A DNA stretch of 64,000 nt from Streptomyces luteolus (GCF_029968015.1 NZ_JASCIS010000039.1:1-64000); one strand, 5' to 3'; numbered from the stretch's first letter, positions 53,417 to 62,665 are shown. Numbers and translations are program-made. Notes: generated from the letters alone by a model not told the origin.

Positions 53417-55390
53417 CTAGTGGCTGTCCTGACGACGCGTCGGGGCCTCGTAGTCCGAGGGGTCGACACGGCGGGTGCGGCGCCAGTACTCCTGGGCTGT
53501 GAAAGGCCAGTTCTGCGCCGTTCTCCCCTTGTCGTTGGTGAACCAGCTGCTCACCCCGGACCACCCCCAGGCCCGCTCCGTATTGGCCCGGTCCACCCAG
53601 GCGTTGTACGCGTCGTGTACGTCCTTCTTCACGTTCAGGGACCGCCGTCCGGTTTCAAGGAGAAGCCGCACCGCGTCGAGAAGATAGGTCACGCCACACT
53701 CGGAGAAGTAGAAAATGCTGCCTCCCTGCCCGGAGAGGTTGGTGTTCGGGCCGTAGAGGCAGAAAAGATTGGGGAATCCGGGGACCGTCAGGCCCAGATA
53801 GGCGCGGGCGTCACCGTCCCACAGGGCGTGCAGATCGATCCCGCCGATTCCGGTGATACGCATCGGCGCCAGAAAACTGGAAGCGGTGAACCCGGTTCCG
53901 TAAATGAGTACATCGGCCTCGTGCAGAGCCCCGTCAGCGGTCCGCACACCCTTCTCGGTGATCTCGGAAATGTCCTCGGTTATCAGCGAGACATGGTCGC
54001 GCCGCAGTGTTCTGAGCCATATCCCGTTGTCCCGGAGTACACGCTTGGCCCCCACCGGATAGTCGGGCAGGACCTTCGGCAGCAGCTCAGGCGCATCGGA
54101 CAACTGGGCTTCCATGTGGCGGGTGAGCGTGGCGCGCAACGCGTCGTTGGTCCCGGAGACCGCGCGCTCGGTGGGCGGGTAGTCCCGGTCCACGACCCAG
54201 CCTTCCAGGACGCCCCGCAGCCCGGGCGCGAACAGCCAGAAGCGGTGCCAGGCCGCGTAGTAGGGGATGTGCTCGTACAGCCAGGCAGTGCTCCTCGGCA
54301 CCGCGTCGTGATAGTGCGGGGTGGGCCGCAGCCACGGCGGGGTGCGCTGGAACACGGTCAACTCGCCCGCCGTTCGCGCCACTTCCGGAATGAACTGGTA
54401 CGCGCTGGCGCCCGTGCCGACGACGGCCACGCGACGGCCGGCGAGCGCTACGCCGTGGTCCCAGCGGGCGGAGTGGAACGCCGGACCGGAGAACCGCTCA
54501 CGGCCGGGGATGTCCGGCAGCCTGGGCCGGTTCAGCTGTCCGACCGCACTCACCAGGACCTCGCTCCGCACGGTCCGCGCGCCGTCCGGGCCGCGCAGCC
54601 GCAACTCCCAGGAGGACCGCTCCTCGTCCCAATGGGCCGCGCCCACCTCGGTGTCGAACCGGATGTGCTCGTACAGGCCGTGGACCTTCGCGAACTCCTG
54701 GAAGTACTGCAGCAGTTGGTCCTGGGTGCAGAAGTAGTCGGGCCAGTCGGAGCGGTTGGCGAACGGATAGCTGTAGAGGTGGCTGGGCACGTCGACCCGG
54801 CAGCCCGGGTACTGGTTCTCCAGCCAGGTCCCGCCGACATCGGCGTTCTTCTCGTAGATGGTGAACGGCACGCCCGCCTGGCCCAGCCGGTACCCGGCGA
54901 GGAGTCCGCTCATTCCGGCGCCGATGACCGACACCCGTACGCCGTCCGGGGCACCGGAGCGCCGGGGCGTACCGGCGCGCGCGGTGAGGTCCTGTGCTCG
55001 CCAGCCGGGTGCCCTCGGGTCCTCACCGGGCAGCACAATCTCCTCGGCGAGCAGCGGCAGCAGATCCTCCGTGCCGCCCCCCATGGCCCAGCCGCTGATC
55101 CGGCGCAGCGTCTCCCGGTCGGGCGGCGGCGGAGGCACGCTGCCGGCCTGCCGGTAGCGGACGAGCGCGCGGAACGCGGCTTCCCGCACCGCGGCCTGCT
55201 GCTCGGCGGAGAGCCCGCCCTGCGGGGCGAAGAGCCAGCCGGCGGTGCGCAGATCCTCGCGGAGCACGGACAGGTCGCCGCTCAGGTGCGCCACGGTCAT
55301 CAGCAACGCGGGCACCTCGGCGCTCTCCAAGTGGGCCCGCAGAGCGTCGTCATCGACGGTGATCGGCCGCAGCGACGCGTGGAACGACAT
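53417..55390 (-). CDS. Baeyer-Villiger monooxygenase, HAPMO type
   Basis: A 657-residue class B flavoprotein. The FAD motif GAGMSGLLAGYRLGQAG begins near 164, GGTWLENQYPGCRVD follows, and the BVMO fingerprint reads FSGPAFHSARWD. The second Rossmann motif is VVGTGASAYQF. The first 150 residues form the extra N-terminal domain seen in 4-hydroxyacetophenone monooxygenase, with PALLMTVAHLSGDLSVLRE. It would insert oxygen beside a ketone, so the final product may have a cleaved or ring-expanded skeleton rather than a plain naphthoquinone. The start at 55390 is ATG without a strong ribosome site. Confidence 0.9.
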   Translation of the reverse strand: MSFHASLRPITVDDDALRAHLESAEVPALLMTVAHLSGDLSVLREDLRTAGWLFAPQGGLSAEQQAAVREAAFRALVRYRQAGSVPPPPPDRETLRRISGWAMGGGTEDLLPLLAEEIVLPGEDPRAPGWRAQDLTARAGTPRRSGAPDGVRVSVIGAGMSGLLAGYRLGQAGVPFTIYEKNADVGGTWLENQYPGCRVDVPSHLYSYPFANRSDWPDYFCTQDQLLQYFQEFAKVHGLYEHIRFDTEVGAAHWDEERSSWELRLRGPDGARTVRSEVLVSAVGQLNRPRLPDIPGRERFSGPAFHSARWDHGVALAGRRVAVVGTGASAYQFIPEVARTAGELTVFQRTPPWLRPTPHYHDAVPRSTAWLYEHIPYYAAWHRFWLFAPGLRGVLEGWVVDRDYPPTERAVSGTNDALRATLTRHMEAQLSDAPELLPKVLPDYPVGAKRVLRDNGIWLRTLRRDHVSLITEDISEITEKGVRTADGALHEADVLIYGTGFTASSFLAPMRITGIGGIDLHALWDGDARAYLGLTVPGFPNLFCLYGPNTNLSGQGGSIFYFSECGVTYLLDAVRLLLETGRRSLNVKKDVHDAYNAWVDRANTERAWGWSGVSSWFTNDKGRTAQNWPFTAQEYWRRTRRVDPSDYEAPTRRQDSH

Positions 55391-55480
55391 GGGGCGACGC
55401 CTTTCGTGACGGGTCGGAGGCCCGGGCGGTGTGCCGCCCGGTCGAGCTGGGTGGTTTACGGCTCCTCGTGACCGGAGGAC

Positions 55481-56068
55481 CTATCCGGTCCCGGCACAGC
55501 CGGAGCCGCACAGGGCGCCGAAGCCGCGGTCGACGTAGACCGCGGGGCGGCCGCTGTGCCCCGGCAGGGTCACATGCTCCGCCTCACCGAGGAGGACCAC
55601 GTGGTCGCCCGCGTCGACCCGGCGCCGCACCGCGCACTCCACGACCGCAAGGGCCCCCGCCAGTACGGTGCCCCCGCGCGGGGTGGTCACGAAGCCGCCG
55701 CCCGCGAACTTGTCCAGGCCCTTGCCGGCGAACCGCCGGGCCAGCTCGGCGTGTTCGGGCCCCTCTCGCAGCACGCTGACGGCGAACCGGGGGCTCTGCG
55801 CGAAGACCCGGAAGCAGCGCGCCGACGTGGCCAGGCAGACCAGCAGCATCGGCGGGTGCAGCGACACCGAGCAGAGCGAACTCGCGGTGAAGCCGTGCGG
55901 CCCGCCGTCCTGGTCATGGGTGGTGACGAGGGCGACGCCGGTGGGGAACCGGGCCATGGCGCCGCGGAAGAGGGCAGGGTCGAGGCCGCCCTCGGCGGCG
56001 CCGTCCTGCCCCGCTCCCGCACGGGCCCCGGGCGCTGGCCCGCAGTCCACCCCCGGCTGCGGGGTCAT
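55481..56068 (-). CDS. flavin reductase (ActVB type)
   Basis: A 195-residue NAD(P)H:FMN reductase-domain protein: MARFPTGVALVTTHDQDGGPHGFTASSLCSVSLHPPMLLVCL is typical, and the C-terminal GDHVVLLGEAEHV marks the dimer barrel. It should provide reduced FMN to the hydroxylase at 43776, as ActVB does for ActVA-ORF5. The ATG at 56068 overlaps the upstream stop (ATGA). The first 28 residues are a Gly/Ala-rich tail. Confidence 0.9.
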   Translation of the reverse strand: MTPQPGVDCGPAPGARAGAGQDGAAEGGLDPALFRGAMARFPTGVALVTTHDQDGGPHGFTASSLCSVSLHPPMLLVCLATSARCFRVFAQSPRFAVSVLREGPEHAELARRFAGKGLDKFAGGGFVTTPRGGTVLAGALAVVECAVRRRVDAGDHVVLLGEAEHVTLPGHSGRPAVYVDRGFGALCGSGCAGTG

Positions 56069-57039
56069 GACGCGTCCCGGTGGACGAAGTCCGCGAGGGA
56101 GACCGTGTACTGGCGGGTGCCGGAGCGGTAGTCCAGGCAGTACTTGGTCGGATACCAGCCCGAAACGGCCCACTCCTCGGGCAGTTCGACCGGTTCGCAG
56201 CCACCCTCGCGGCCCTGGGAGAGCCCCTCGATCCACGCCTTGTCGACCATCGGCTCGTAGAAGGTGATCTCACCGTCGTAGGCGCCGTACATGAACGTCT
56301 GGGTGAAGGGCTTGCCGTGCATCTCCGGCGCGTCCATGTCCATCAGGTGGTTGCCCATCTGAGGCACCACCGCGCCCATGTCCATGTACCGGTCGGGCAT
56401 GTACCGCTCCGGCACCGGCTCGCGGGCCGTCTTGAGGTCGTCGCAGTTCATGATCCCTCGGCACGGGCCGGTGCGGATGCGGCGCACCGCCGCCTCGTCC
56501 TGGATGTAGAAGTGGAAGTCGAAGTGCGGAACGCTGTAGTAGTCCGGCGGGTGACCGCGCGGATCCCACGTCAACTGGGCCCATTTGAAAGGGGTTCGCA
56601 CATGTTTCTGGAACCCCTTCGGCAGGTCCAGGGCCAGTTCGACCTCATCCACGCACTCCGTGGCCCGGTCCACCGTGCCGTCGCCGTTCACGTCGTAGCA
56701 GAGCTTGCCGTCGCCGTCCTCGGGGAGGTCGCGCAGCGTGTCCGCGGAGAAGGTGTAGCCGAGGGCGAGCGGGCGGGAGCCGCGGCGCTGCGAGTACACC
56801 CGCATGGTGCCGTCGCCGAGGCGCTGCGGTGCGCCGAACTCGGTCGTGACGCGGCCCTTGCCGCCCTCGGCCCCGGCCGCCGCCGACGGCCGCGGGCCGT
56901 CGTCCGTGCCGCCGGCGTTCACCGCCACCCAGCCGCCGAGCAGGGCGGCCGTGAGGGCGGCCGCGGCGGTCCGGCGCAAGGTCCGGGACCGAGCGGCCGG
57001 GCGTGACCGGCGGGGCTGCTGAGGAGTTGCCGTCTCCAC
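56065..57039 (-). CDS. secreted protein, TTHB210/DUF5602-like
   Basis: A 324-residue protein with an Arg-rich start and hydrophobic helix (AAAALTAALLGGWVAV, about 25-40), a signal peptide or anchor. The mature part has VPHFDFHFYIQDEAAVRRI, MGAVVPQMGNHLMDMDAPEM and FYEPMVDKAWIEGL, which resemble secreted TTHB210-like proteins with metal-binding His residues. An exported protein inside a type II PKS operon is unusual; its stop overlaps the flavin reductase start, so it is expressed with the pathway. GTG start with GGAAAGGA upstream. It might modify or bind the product outside the cell. Confidence 0.8.
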   Translation of the reverse strand: METATPQQPRRSRPAARSRTLRRTAAAALTAALLGGWVAVNAGGTDDGPRPSAAAGAEGGKGRVTTEFGAPQRLGDGTMRVYSQRRGSRPLALGYTFSADTLRDLPEDGDGKLCYDVNGDGTVDRATECVDEVELALDLPKGFQKHVRTPFKWAQLTWDPRGHPPDYYSVPHFDFHFYIQDEAAVRRIRTGPCRGIMNCDDLKTAREPVPERYMPDRYMDMGAVVPQMGNHLMDMDAPEMHGKPFTQTFMYGAYDGEITFYEPMVDKAWIEGLSQGREGGCEPVELPEEWAVSGWYPTKYCLDYRSGTRQYTVSLADFVHRDAS

Positions 57040-57074
57040 GGTGGAAGTCCTTTCCGGTAGGGAAGTCGAGCGCG

Positions 57075-58049
57075 TCAAGCCAGGCAGGTCGGCAGGTGGC
57101 CCCCGTTGAACGCGACCATCTCGTGGAAGACGGCCAGTGGGTCCAACGGCGGCTGCGGCCCGGCCGCCGCGGCTCGCCCCGGGGCATCGGACCCCGCCGG
57201 GCGGGCCAGTTCGGCGTACGCGACGTGCAGATTGCCGACGATGCGCTCCGCGTCCAGGAGATGCCCGAACTCCTCGCGGTTCGCGCTCCGGGCGGTCTCC
57301 AGCGGCGTCAGACCCCGCGCCGCCCCCGCTTCGGCCAGCTCCTGGATCCAGCGCACATAGCGGGCGTTGTCGTCGAGAACCTCGGGCCCGGTGACCGGCC
57401 CGTGCCCCGACACCACCGTCCGGGGCCGCAGCGCGCGCAGCCGCTCGATCGCCCGCAGCGTCCCGGCGACCGTGCCGAACAGGCAGAACGGCGCCGCCCC
57501 CGAGAACACCACGTCCCCGGCGAACAACACCCGCTCGTCCGGCAGCCACACCACCACATCGCCGTCGGTGTGCGCCGGAGCCACGGAGAACAACTCCACG
57601 CGCCGCTCCCCGAGATGCACCGTGAGCCGGTCGCGGAACGTCAGCGTCGGCAGCGAGAGCCGCACCTCACCCCACTCCACCTGCGGCCACAGCCCGGTCA
57701 GCGCGAGCCCGGTGGACACCATCCCGGCACGCGTCCGCTCGTGCGCGACCACCGTCGCCCCGGGACCGAAGACCTGGTTGCCGAACGTGTGATCACCGTG
57801 ATGGTGCGTGTTGACCAACGTGCGCGCCGGCCCCGGCCGCAGCCGGTCCACGGCCTCCCGCAGCCGCTCGGCCCGGCCCACGGTCGCCAGCGTGTCCACC
57901 ACCAGCGCACCCTCCGCCCCGGTGAGCACCCCGGAATTGCTCACACACCAGCCTCCGGGCAACTGCTCATAGACGTACACCTGCTCCGCCACCTCGACGA
58001 GCCGCGCATCGACGACGGCGCCGCCGGTCCCGCCCGGCGCGGCGGTCAC
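57075..58049 (-). CDS. metallo-beta-lactamase-fold cyclase/thioesterase (ActIV type)
   Basis: A 324-residue metallo-beta-lactamase-fold protein. Metal ligands are visible in NTHHHGDHTFGN, APAHTDGDVVVWLP, LFAGDVVF and VSGHGPV. ActIV, of the same fold, closes the second ring in actinorhodin biosynthesis and can release the ACP-bound chain. The GTG overlaps the aromatase stop (GTGA), so both are made together. The C-terminal 50 residues extend beyond the usual fold. Role assigned from fold plus neighbours. Confidence 0.88.
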   Translation of the reverse strand: MTAAPGGTGGAVVDARLVEVAEQVYVYEQLPGGWCVSNSGVLTGAEGALVVDTLATVGRAERLREAVDRLRPGPARTLVNTHHHGDHTFGNQVFGPGATVVAHERTRAGMVSTGLALTGLWPQVEWGEVRLSLPTLTFRDRLTVHLGERRVELFSVAPAHTDGDVVVWLPDERVLFAGDVVFSGAAPFCLFGTVAGTLRAIERLRALRPRTVVSGHGPVTGPEVLDDNARYVRWIQELAEAGAARGLTPLETARSANREEFGHLLDAERIVGNLHVAYAELARPAGSDAPGRAAAAGPQPPLDPLAVFHEMVAFNGGHLPTCLA

Positions 58050-59029
58050 CGGGCACCCTCGGACGCGGGCTCTCCCGGCTCGCCCGCTGTCGCGCGCCCG
58101 GCGGCGTAGGCGGCCGCGTGGGCGAGAGTGGTGCGGCTGTTGGCGCCCAGTGCCTCGCGCAGATACGTACGCGCCTCCCCGAGCGTGCTGCCCTCGCCGA
58201 GGACCCCGGCAACGGCGGCCGGGTCGATCGCGACCGTGTGCCGGGCGAGCACCACGCCGCCGCCCGCCCCGTCCGGAGCGAACTCCCAGGCTCCGCTGTG
58301 CCCCAACAGCAGTGCGGGAGGCACCAGTTGCTTGTAGACGATCGACTCGGACGGGAAGCACAGCCGTACGGAACGTGTGGTGTGCGCGCTGCCGTCCGCG
58401 GTCACCGTGTCCATCTCCAGGTCCTGCACCCCGGGCGGATTCTCGTGCAACCGCACCCGTCGCACATGCGGCAGCCGCCGCGGCCACGCATCCGCGCGGT
58501 CCACGAACGCGTACGCGTCCGCCGCCGCGCCGGACAGCTCGGCCCGGTCGGAGAAGGAGAACACCAACTCGTCCAGGGAGTACGGCAGTTCCGCGACCCG
58601 GGCCAGCGCGGCCAGCTCCCGGTCGCTGTTCCGGTCCACCCCCTCGGTGATCCAGGCGGCCGCGTCCGGGTCGTGCGCGGTGAACTCATGGATCAAGGTC
58701 ACCGCCGTACCGCCGTCCGGCCGCGGCGCGAACTGCCACGCACCGCTCATCGAGGCGATCGGAGGCACGCTGTGCTCCTGGCGGAACGTCACGGTGAGCT
58801 GCCCCGGGTCCAGGACCCGCCGCGAAGTCCAGCTCCTGACCTGGTCGTTGACCAGGGCCCACAGCTGGAAGCGCTCGCGGTGCCCGTCCTGCTCCAGGTG
58901 CCGTACGTGCAGGGTGGGGGCGAAGACGACCGGCCACCGGGTCACATCGGCCACCAGGCCGTAGAGGGTTGATGCGGGGGCCGCGACGACGCGGGTGTGC
59001 CTGGTGCGGTGCTCTCGCAGTTCGGTCAT
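58046..59029 (-). CDS. polyketide aromatase/cyclase, two SRPBCC domains (ActVII type)
   Basis: A 327-residue didomain aromatase/cyclase. Each half is a START/Bet v1-like domain: residues about 5-155 (HRTRHTRVVAAPASTLYGLVADVTRWPVVFAPTLHV) and about 160-305 (FSDRAELSGAAADAYAFVDRADAWPRRLPHVRRVRL). Length and two-domain plan match ActVII-type enzymes that aromatise the first ring of a C9-reduced octaketide or decaketide. It lies between the ACP and the ActIV-like cyclase as expected. Confidence 0.92.
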   Translation of the reverse strand: MTELREHRTRHTRVVAAPASTLYGLVADVTRWPVVFAPTLHVRHLEQDGHRERFQLWALVNDQVRSWTSRRVLDPGQLTVTFRQEHSVPPIASMSGAWQFAPRPDGGTAVTLIHEFTAHDPDAAAWITEGVDRNSDRELAALARVAELPYSLDELVFSFSDRAELSGAAADAYAFVDRADAWPRRLPHVRRVRLHENPPGVQDLEMDTVTADGSAHTTRSVRLCFPSESIVYKQLVPPALLLGHSGAWEFAPDGAGGGVVLARHTVAIDPAAVAGVLGEGSTLGEARTYLREALGANSRTTLAHAAAYAAGRATAGEPGEPASEGAR

Positions 59030-59117
59030 GGATCGACGGCCCTCCGGGGCGTTGGAATGGTTTCGGCCCGCGCGCCGCCGCCCGGTTCCGGCGGCGCCGC
59101 GCGGTTTCGACGGCGGC

Positions 59118-59378
59118 TCACGCGGGCCTGGCGCCGTTGACCAGGTCGAGCACGTCGCGAGGAGTGGAGAGGGTGGGGATCAGCTCGTCCGGCACAGGCG
59201 TGCCGTACTCCTTCTCGATGCGCACGGCGGCCTCCATCAGGGCGAGCGAGTCGTAGCCCAGTTCCTCGAAGCGCCGGTCGTGCACGTCCGCGCCCCGCGG
59301 CCAGTCCTCGCTCGCGCCCCCGCAGTCGGCCAGGATGCGGTGCAGGTCGTCGATGGTCATGGTGATGGTGCTCTGCAT
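59118..59378 (-). CDS. acyl carrier protein of the type II PKS
   Basis: An 86-residue ACP with the phosphopantetheine Ser44 in ELGYDSLALMEAA. GAGGAG lies six bases before the ATG at 59378. It follows the CLF gene by 47 bases, completing the minimal PKS. The Asp-Ser-Leu motif and length match ActI-ORF3-like carriers. Confidence 0.93.
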   Translation of the reverse strand: MQSTITMTIDDLHRILADCGGASEDWPRGADVHDRRFEELGYDSLALMEAAVRIEKEYGTPVPDELIPTLSTPRDVLDLVNGARPA

Positions 59379-59425
59379 GGTCAACTCCTCATGGACAGCG
59401 GTGTGGTCATGGTTCTGATGGCTGA

Positions 59426-60799
59426 TCAGGTCGTGGCCGCACGGACCACCACGGCCGAGTTGAATCCCCATCGGCCCCGGGCCAGGACCAGCGCGTGGCG
59501 GACGCGAATCTCCCGCGGAGCCCCGGTCACCACGTCGATGCCGTACTCGGCCGGTACGTCGGCGGTGGCACCGGAGGCCGGGATCACCCCGTCCCGGATG
59601 CTCAGCAGCGCGGTGGCGACATCCAGCGGGCCGCCGCCCGCGCCGAGCCGCCCGGTGAGCGCCTTGGGCGCGGTGACCGGCACGCCGTGCACCCCGAACA
59701 GATCCCGGATCGCCGCCGCCTCCACACGGTCGAGATCACGCACACCGGCCGCGTCCGCGAACACCACATCCACGTCCTGCGGCTCAAGCCCGGCCTCGGT
59801 CAGAGCGAGCCGGGCCGCCCGGCGCAGCCCCGCAGCTCTTCCGCGACGCGGGCGCGCGGGGTGCGCCGCGCGCCCGCGCACCCGGCCGGGGGCGGCGTCG
59901 AAGGTGGAGGCGTACCCGGCCAGCTCGCCGTAGACCCGGCGCGCCCCGCGCGCCCGGGCGGCGGCCGGATCCTCGACCAGCAGGATCGCCCCGCCCTCGC
60001 CCGGCACCTGGCCGCGGGCCTCCCTGTCGAACGGCAAGTAGGCGCGCTCCGGGTCGGTGGCGTGGCTGATCCGCCCGCTGGACAGGTGCGAGACCCACCC
60101 CCACGGGTCGAACGCGGAGTCCACACCCCCGGTGACCATCAAGGGAGTGCCCCGGCCGACGGTGCGGCGGGCGTGCCCGAGGGCGTCGAGGCCGCCGGCC
60201 TGCTCGGCCACCAGCGCGCTGCTGGGCCCGCGCATGCCGTTGCGGATGGAGATCTGGCCGGTGTTGACCGCGTAGAACCAGGCGAACGACTCGTACACGC
60301 TCACCGCCTGCGGGCCTTCGCTCCACAGCTTCTTGAACTCCCGGTGGGTGAAGTCGAATCCGCCGCAGCCGTTGGCGGTCACCACGCCCATGTCGTAGTC
60401 GGTGGCGGAGGACGCGTCGACGCCCGCGTCGGCGATCGCCCAGTCCGCGGCGGACAGGGCGAGCCGGGTGGAGACATCGGTCTGCGGCAGCAGCCGGCTC
60501 GGCAGATGCGTGGAGGCGTCGAAGTCCTCGATCTGACCGGCCAGACGGGCCGGATAGCGCGACGTGTCGAAGCGGCTGATCGGGACGATGCCCGAGCGGC
60601 CGGCCAGGACAGCCTCCCAATAGCGTTCCAGGCCGAGGCCGTTGGGAGCGGCGACACCGATGCCGGTCACGTACACCGGGGAGCTCCCGCTCCGCGCCGT
60701 CTCCGCCGGACCGTCCTCTCGGGCGGCATCCCGGACGGTTTGCCGAACAGCCGACGGGATCCCGCCGCCCATGGCCCGCTCCTCCTCCGAGGTACTCAT
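59426..60799 (-). CDS. chain length factor (KS-beta) of the type II PKS
   Basis: A 457-residue ketosynthase-like subunit without the active cysteine: the site reads VAEQAGGLDALGHA, with Gln in place of Cys, the hallmark of CLFs. It pairs with KS-alpha and sets chain length. The ATG overlaps the KS-alpha stop. Two features make it longer than the usual 405-415 residues: an N-terminal tail of about 40 residues, and an Arg/Pro-rich stretch (GRVRGRAAHPARPRRGRAAG) near 310-330, which coincides with a DNA hairpin at 59848-59877. Chain length cannot be read safely from sequence. Confidence 0.92.
   Translation of the reverse strand: MSTSEEERAMGGGIPSAVRQTVRDAAREDGPAETARSGSSPVYVTGIGVAAPNGLGLERYWEAVLAGRSGIVPISRFDTSRYPARLAGQIEDFDASTHLPSRLLPQTDVSTRLALSAADWAIADAGVDASSATDYDMGVVTANGCGGFDFTHREFKKLWSEGPQAVSVYESFAWFYAVNTGQISIRNGMRGPSSALVAEQAGGLDALGHARRTVGRGTPLMVTGGVDSAFDPWGWVSHLSSGRISHATDPERAYLPFDREARGQVPGEGGAILLVEDPAAARARGARRVYGELAGYASTFDAAPGRVRGRAAHPARPRRGRAAGLRRAARLALTEAGLEPQDVDVVFADAAGVRDLDRVEAAAIRDLFGVHGVPVTAPKALTGRLGAGGGPLDVATALLSIRDGVIPASGATADVPAEYGIDVVTGAPREIRVRHALVLARGRWGFNSAVVVRAATT
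59848..59877. repeat. perfect hairpin inside the CLF gene
   Basis: A perfect 12-bp inverted repeat, GCGGGCGCGCGG with a 6-base loop, lies within the coding sequence exactly where the CLF has an atypical Arg-rich stretch. It may be an insertion or a site of sequence error. Confidence 0.75.
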
Positions 60800-62061
60800 G
60801 CCGCCTCCTCCGGGTCGCGCAGCACCATCGCGCTCTGGAAGCCGCCGAAGCCGCTGCCCACCGTCAGTACGGTGTCCACCCGGTGTTCCCGAGCGGTGAT
60901 CGGCACATAGTCGAGGTCGCACTCCGGGTCACTGATGTGCAGATTGGCCGTGGGCGGGACCACGTCGTGCTGGATGGCGAGCACCGACGCGGCGATCTCA
61001 AGAGAGCCGATGGCCCCGAGCGAGTGCCCGACCATCGACTTGATCGAGCTGACCGGTGTGGCGTAGGCGTGCGGGCCGAGGCTGCGCTTGAACGCGGCGG
61101 TCTCGTGCCGGTCGTTCTGCTTGGTCCCCGAGCCGTGCGCGTTGATGTAGTCCACGGCCGTCGGATCGGCCCGGGACTCGTTCAGGGCGACCCGGATCGC
61201 CTCGGCCATCTCCCGCCCGTCGGGCTTCAGACCGGTCATGTGGAAGGCGTTGGAGCGGGTCGCGTACCCGGTGACCTCGGCATATATCGGCGCGCCGCGG
61301 CGCTTGGCGCTGTCGTACTCCTCAAGGACGAACATGGCCGCTCCCTCGGCGAGCACGAAGCCGTTGCGGGAGCCGTCGAACGGGCGCGAGGCCTCCTCCG
61401 GGGCGTCGTTGCGCGGCGTGGTCGCCTTGATGGCGTCGAAGCAGGCCACCACGATCGGCGTGATCGGAGTGTCGGAGGCACCCGCCACCATGGTGTCGGC
61501 GCTGCCCTCGCGGATCAGCTGCACCGCGTGGCCGACCGAATCAAGCCCTGAGGTGCAGCCGTTGGAGACCATCGCCACCGGGCCCTCGGCACCCACCGCC
61601 CACGCCACCTCGGCCGGCATCACGCTCGGCACCATGTAGTCGAACATGTACGGGGAGAGCCCGGCGGGGTCCACCTCCCAGTTCCGGCCCCCGCCGGAGA
61701 GGTTCAGATATTCGCGTTCCAGACTCGTGGCGGCCGCGACCGCGCTGCCGAGACTGACGCCCACGCGGTACGGGTCCAGGGCGGTGAGATCCAACCCGCT
61801 GTCCTGGACGGCCTCGTCGGCACACACCACCGCGAACTGGGTGGCCCGGTCCATGCGGTCGGCCTCCGCCGCCGTGAGCCCCTCGACCACCGGGTCGAAG
61901 TCCGCCTCGGCGGCGACCTGGGAGCGATAGGGCGACGGGTCGAAGAACGTGATCCTGCGGGTGGCGGTCCGGCCGCCGCTCAGCGTGGACCAGAACTCCT
62001 TCACGCCCTTGCCACCCGGGGCCCGTACGCCGATACCGGTGATGACGACACGGCGGGTCAT
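60796..62061 (-). CDS. ketosynthase alpha of the type II PKS
   Basis: A 421-residue KS-alpha with active Cys169 in VSNGCTSGLDSVGHA and the histidines in INAHGSGTKQND and MVGHSLGAIGS. With the start at 62061 (MTRRVVITGIGV) the cysteine number equals that of the actinorhodin KS, which supports this start; a GTG at 62106 would add 15 residues. With the CLF and ACP it condenses malonyl units into the poly-beta-ketone chain. It is part of the long minus-strand operon beginning at the ketoreductase. Confidence 0.94.
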   Translation of the reverse strand: MTRRVVITGIGVRAPGGKGVKEFWSTLSGGRTATRRITFFDPSPYRSQVAAEADFDPVVEGLTAAEADRMDRATQFAVVCADEAVQDSGLDLTALDPYRVGVSLGSAVAAATSLEREYLNLSGGGRNWEVDPAGLSPYMFDYMVPSVMPAEVAWAVGAEGPVAMVSNGCTSGLDSVGHAVQLIREGSADTMVAGASDTPITPIVVACFDAIKATTPRNDAPEEASRPFDGSRNGFVLAEGAAMFVLEEYDSAKRRGAPIYAEVTGYATRSNAFHMTGLKPDGREMAEAIRVALNESRADPTAVDYINAHGSGTKQNDRHETAAFKRSLGPHAYATPVSSIKSMVGHSLGAIGSLEIAASVLAIQHDVVPPTANLHISDPECDLDYVPITAREHRVDTVLTVGSGFGGFQSAMVLRDPEEAA

Positions 62062-62225
62062 CGCGGGCCGTCCTGGGCCGTCGCTACCGTCACAGTCGAA
62101 CTGCACATGTCAGTGCGTTTCCTTTGCAGTCATGGAGTGGAGAGAAGAGCAGGAGGGGGGGGAGGAGAGAGGTGGAGGAGAGAGGCGGAGGAGAGAGAGG
62201 TGCGGGCGGGGGAGCGCGGGCTCGC

Positions 62226-62665
62226 TCAGGAGCCGGTGAGCGGTGCGATCACGAACAGCGGCTCCTCGAACTCGACCGGATCGCCGCCCTCCTTGAGGAC
62301 CTCGGCGACGCTGCCGTCACAGTCCGCGTTGACCGGGATCATCAGCTTCAGTAGGGAGCGGCCACCGTCGCGGCCGGCCACTCCAGGCGCACGCTCACCC
62401 GTTGGCCTCGGTGCACGCTCACCCCGTTGGTCTCGATGCGCGGTGCGCTCGGGGACCGCGTGAGGCCGCCGAGCAGCCGCAGCGCGTTCTCGCCGACGGT
62501 CTCGAGGGCGGACCGGGCCCCGCCGTCCGGATGCCGCTGCTGTTCGGTGGGGCCGCCGGTGCCGATGCTCGTGCCGACGGGGGCGTCCTGGCCGCGAACG
62601 TCCCGGCCGTGGGCCGAGGTCTGGCTCATCTCCGGCTGACCCCTGGATCGCTGATGCTCCGTCAC
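62226..62665 (-). pseudogene. biotin carboxyl carrier protein (AccB-like) with internal deletion
   Basis: The 5' part (62348-62665) reads like a cluster-type BCCP N-terminus (ALETVGENALRLLGGLTRSP) and stops early after WPAATVAAPY. The C-terminal part continues in another frame as LKLMIPVNADCDGSVAEVLKEGGDPVEFEEPLFVIAPLTGS, the end of a biotinyl domain including the region of the biotin lysine. About 30 residues between (the segment before the biotin lysine) are missing and the frame is lost. It cannot be a working carrier. Together with the damaged AccD it shows that the cluster's own carboxylase has decayed. Confidence 0.85.
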
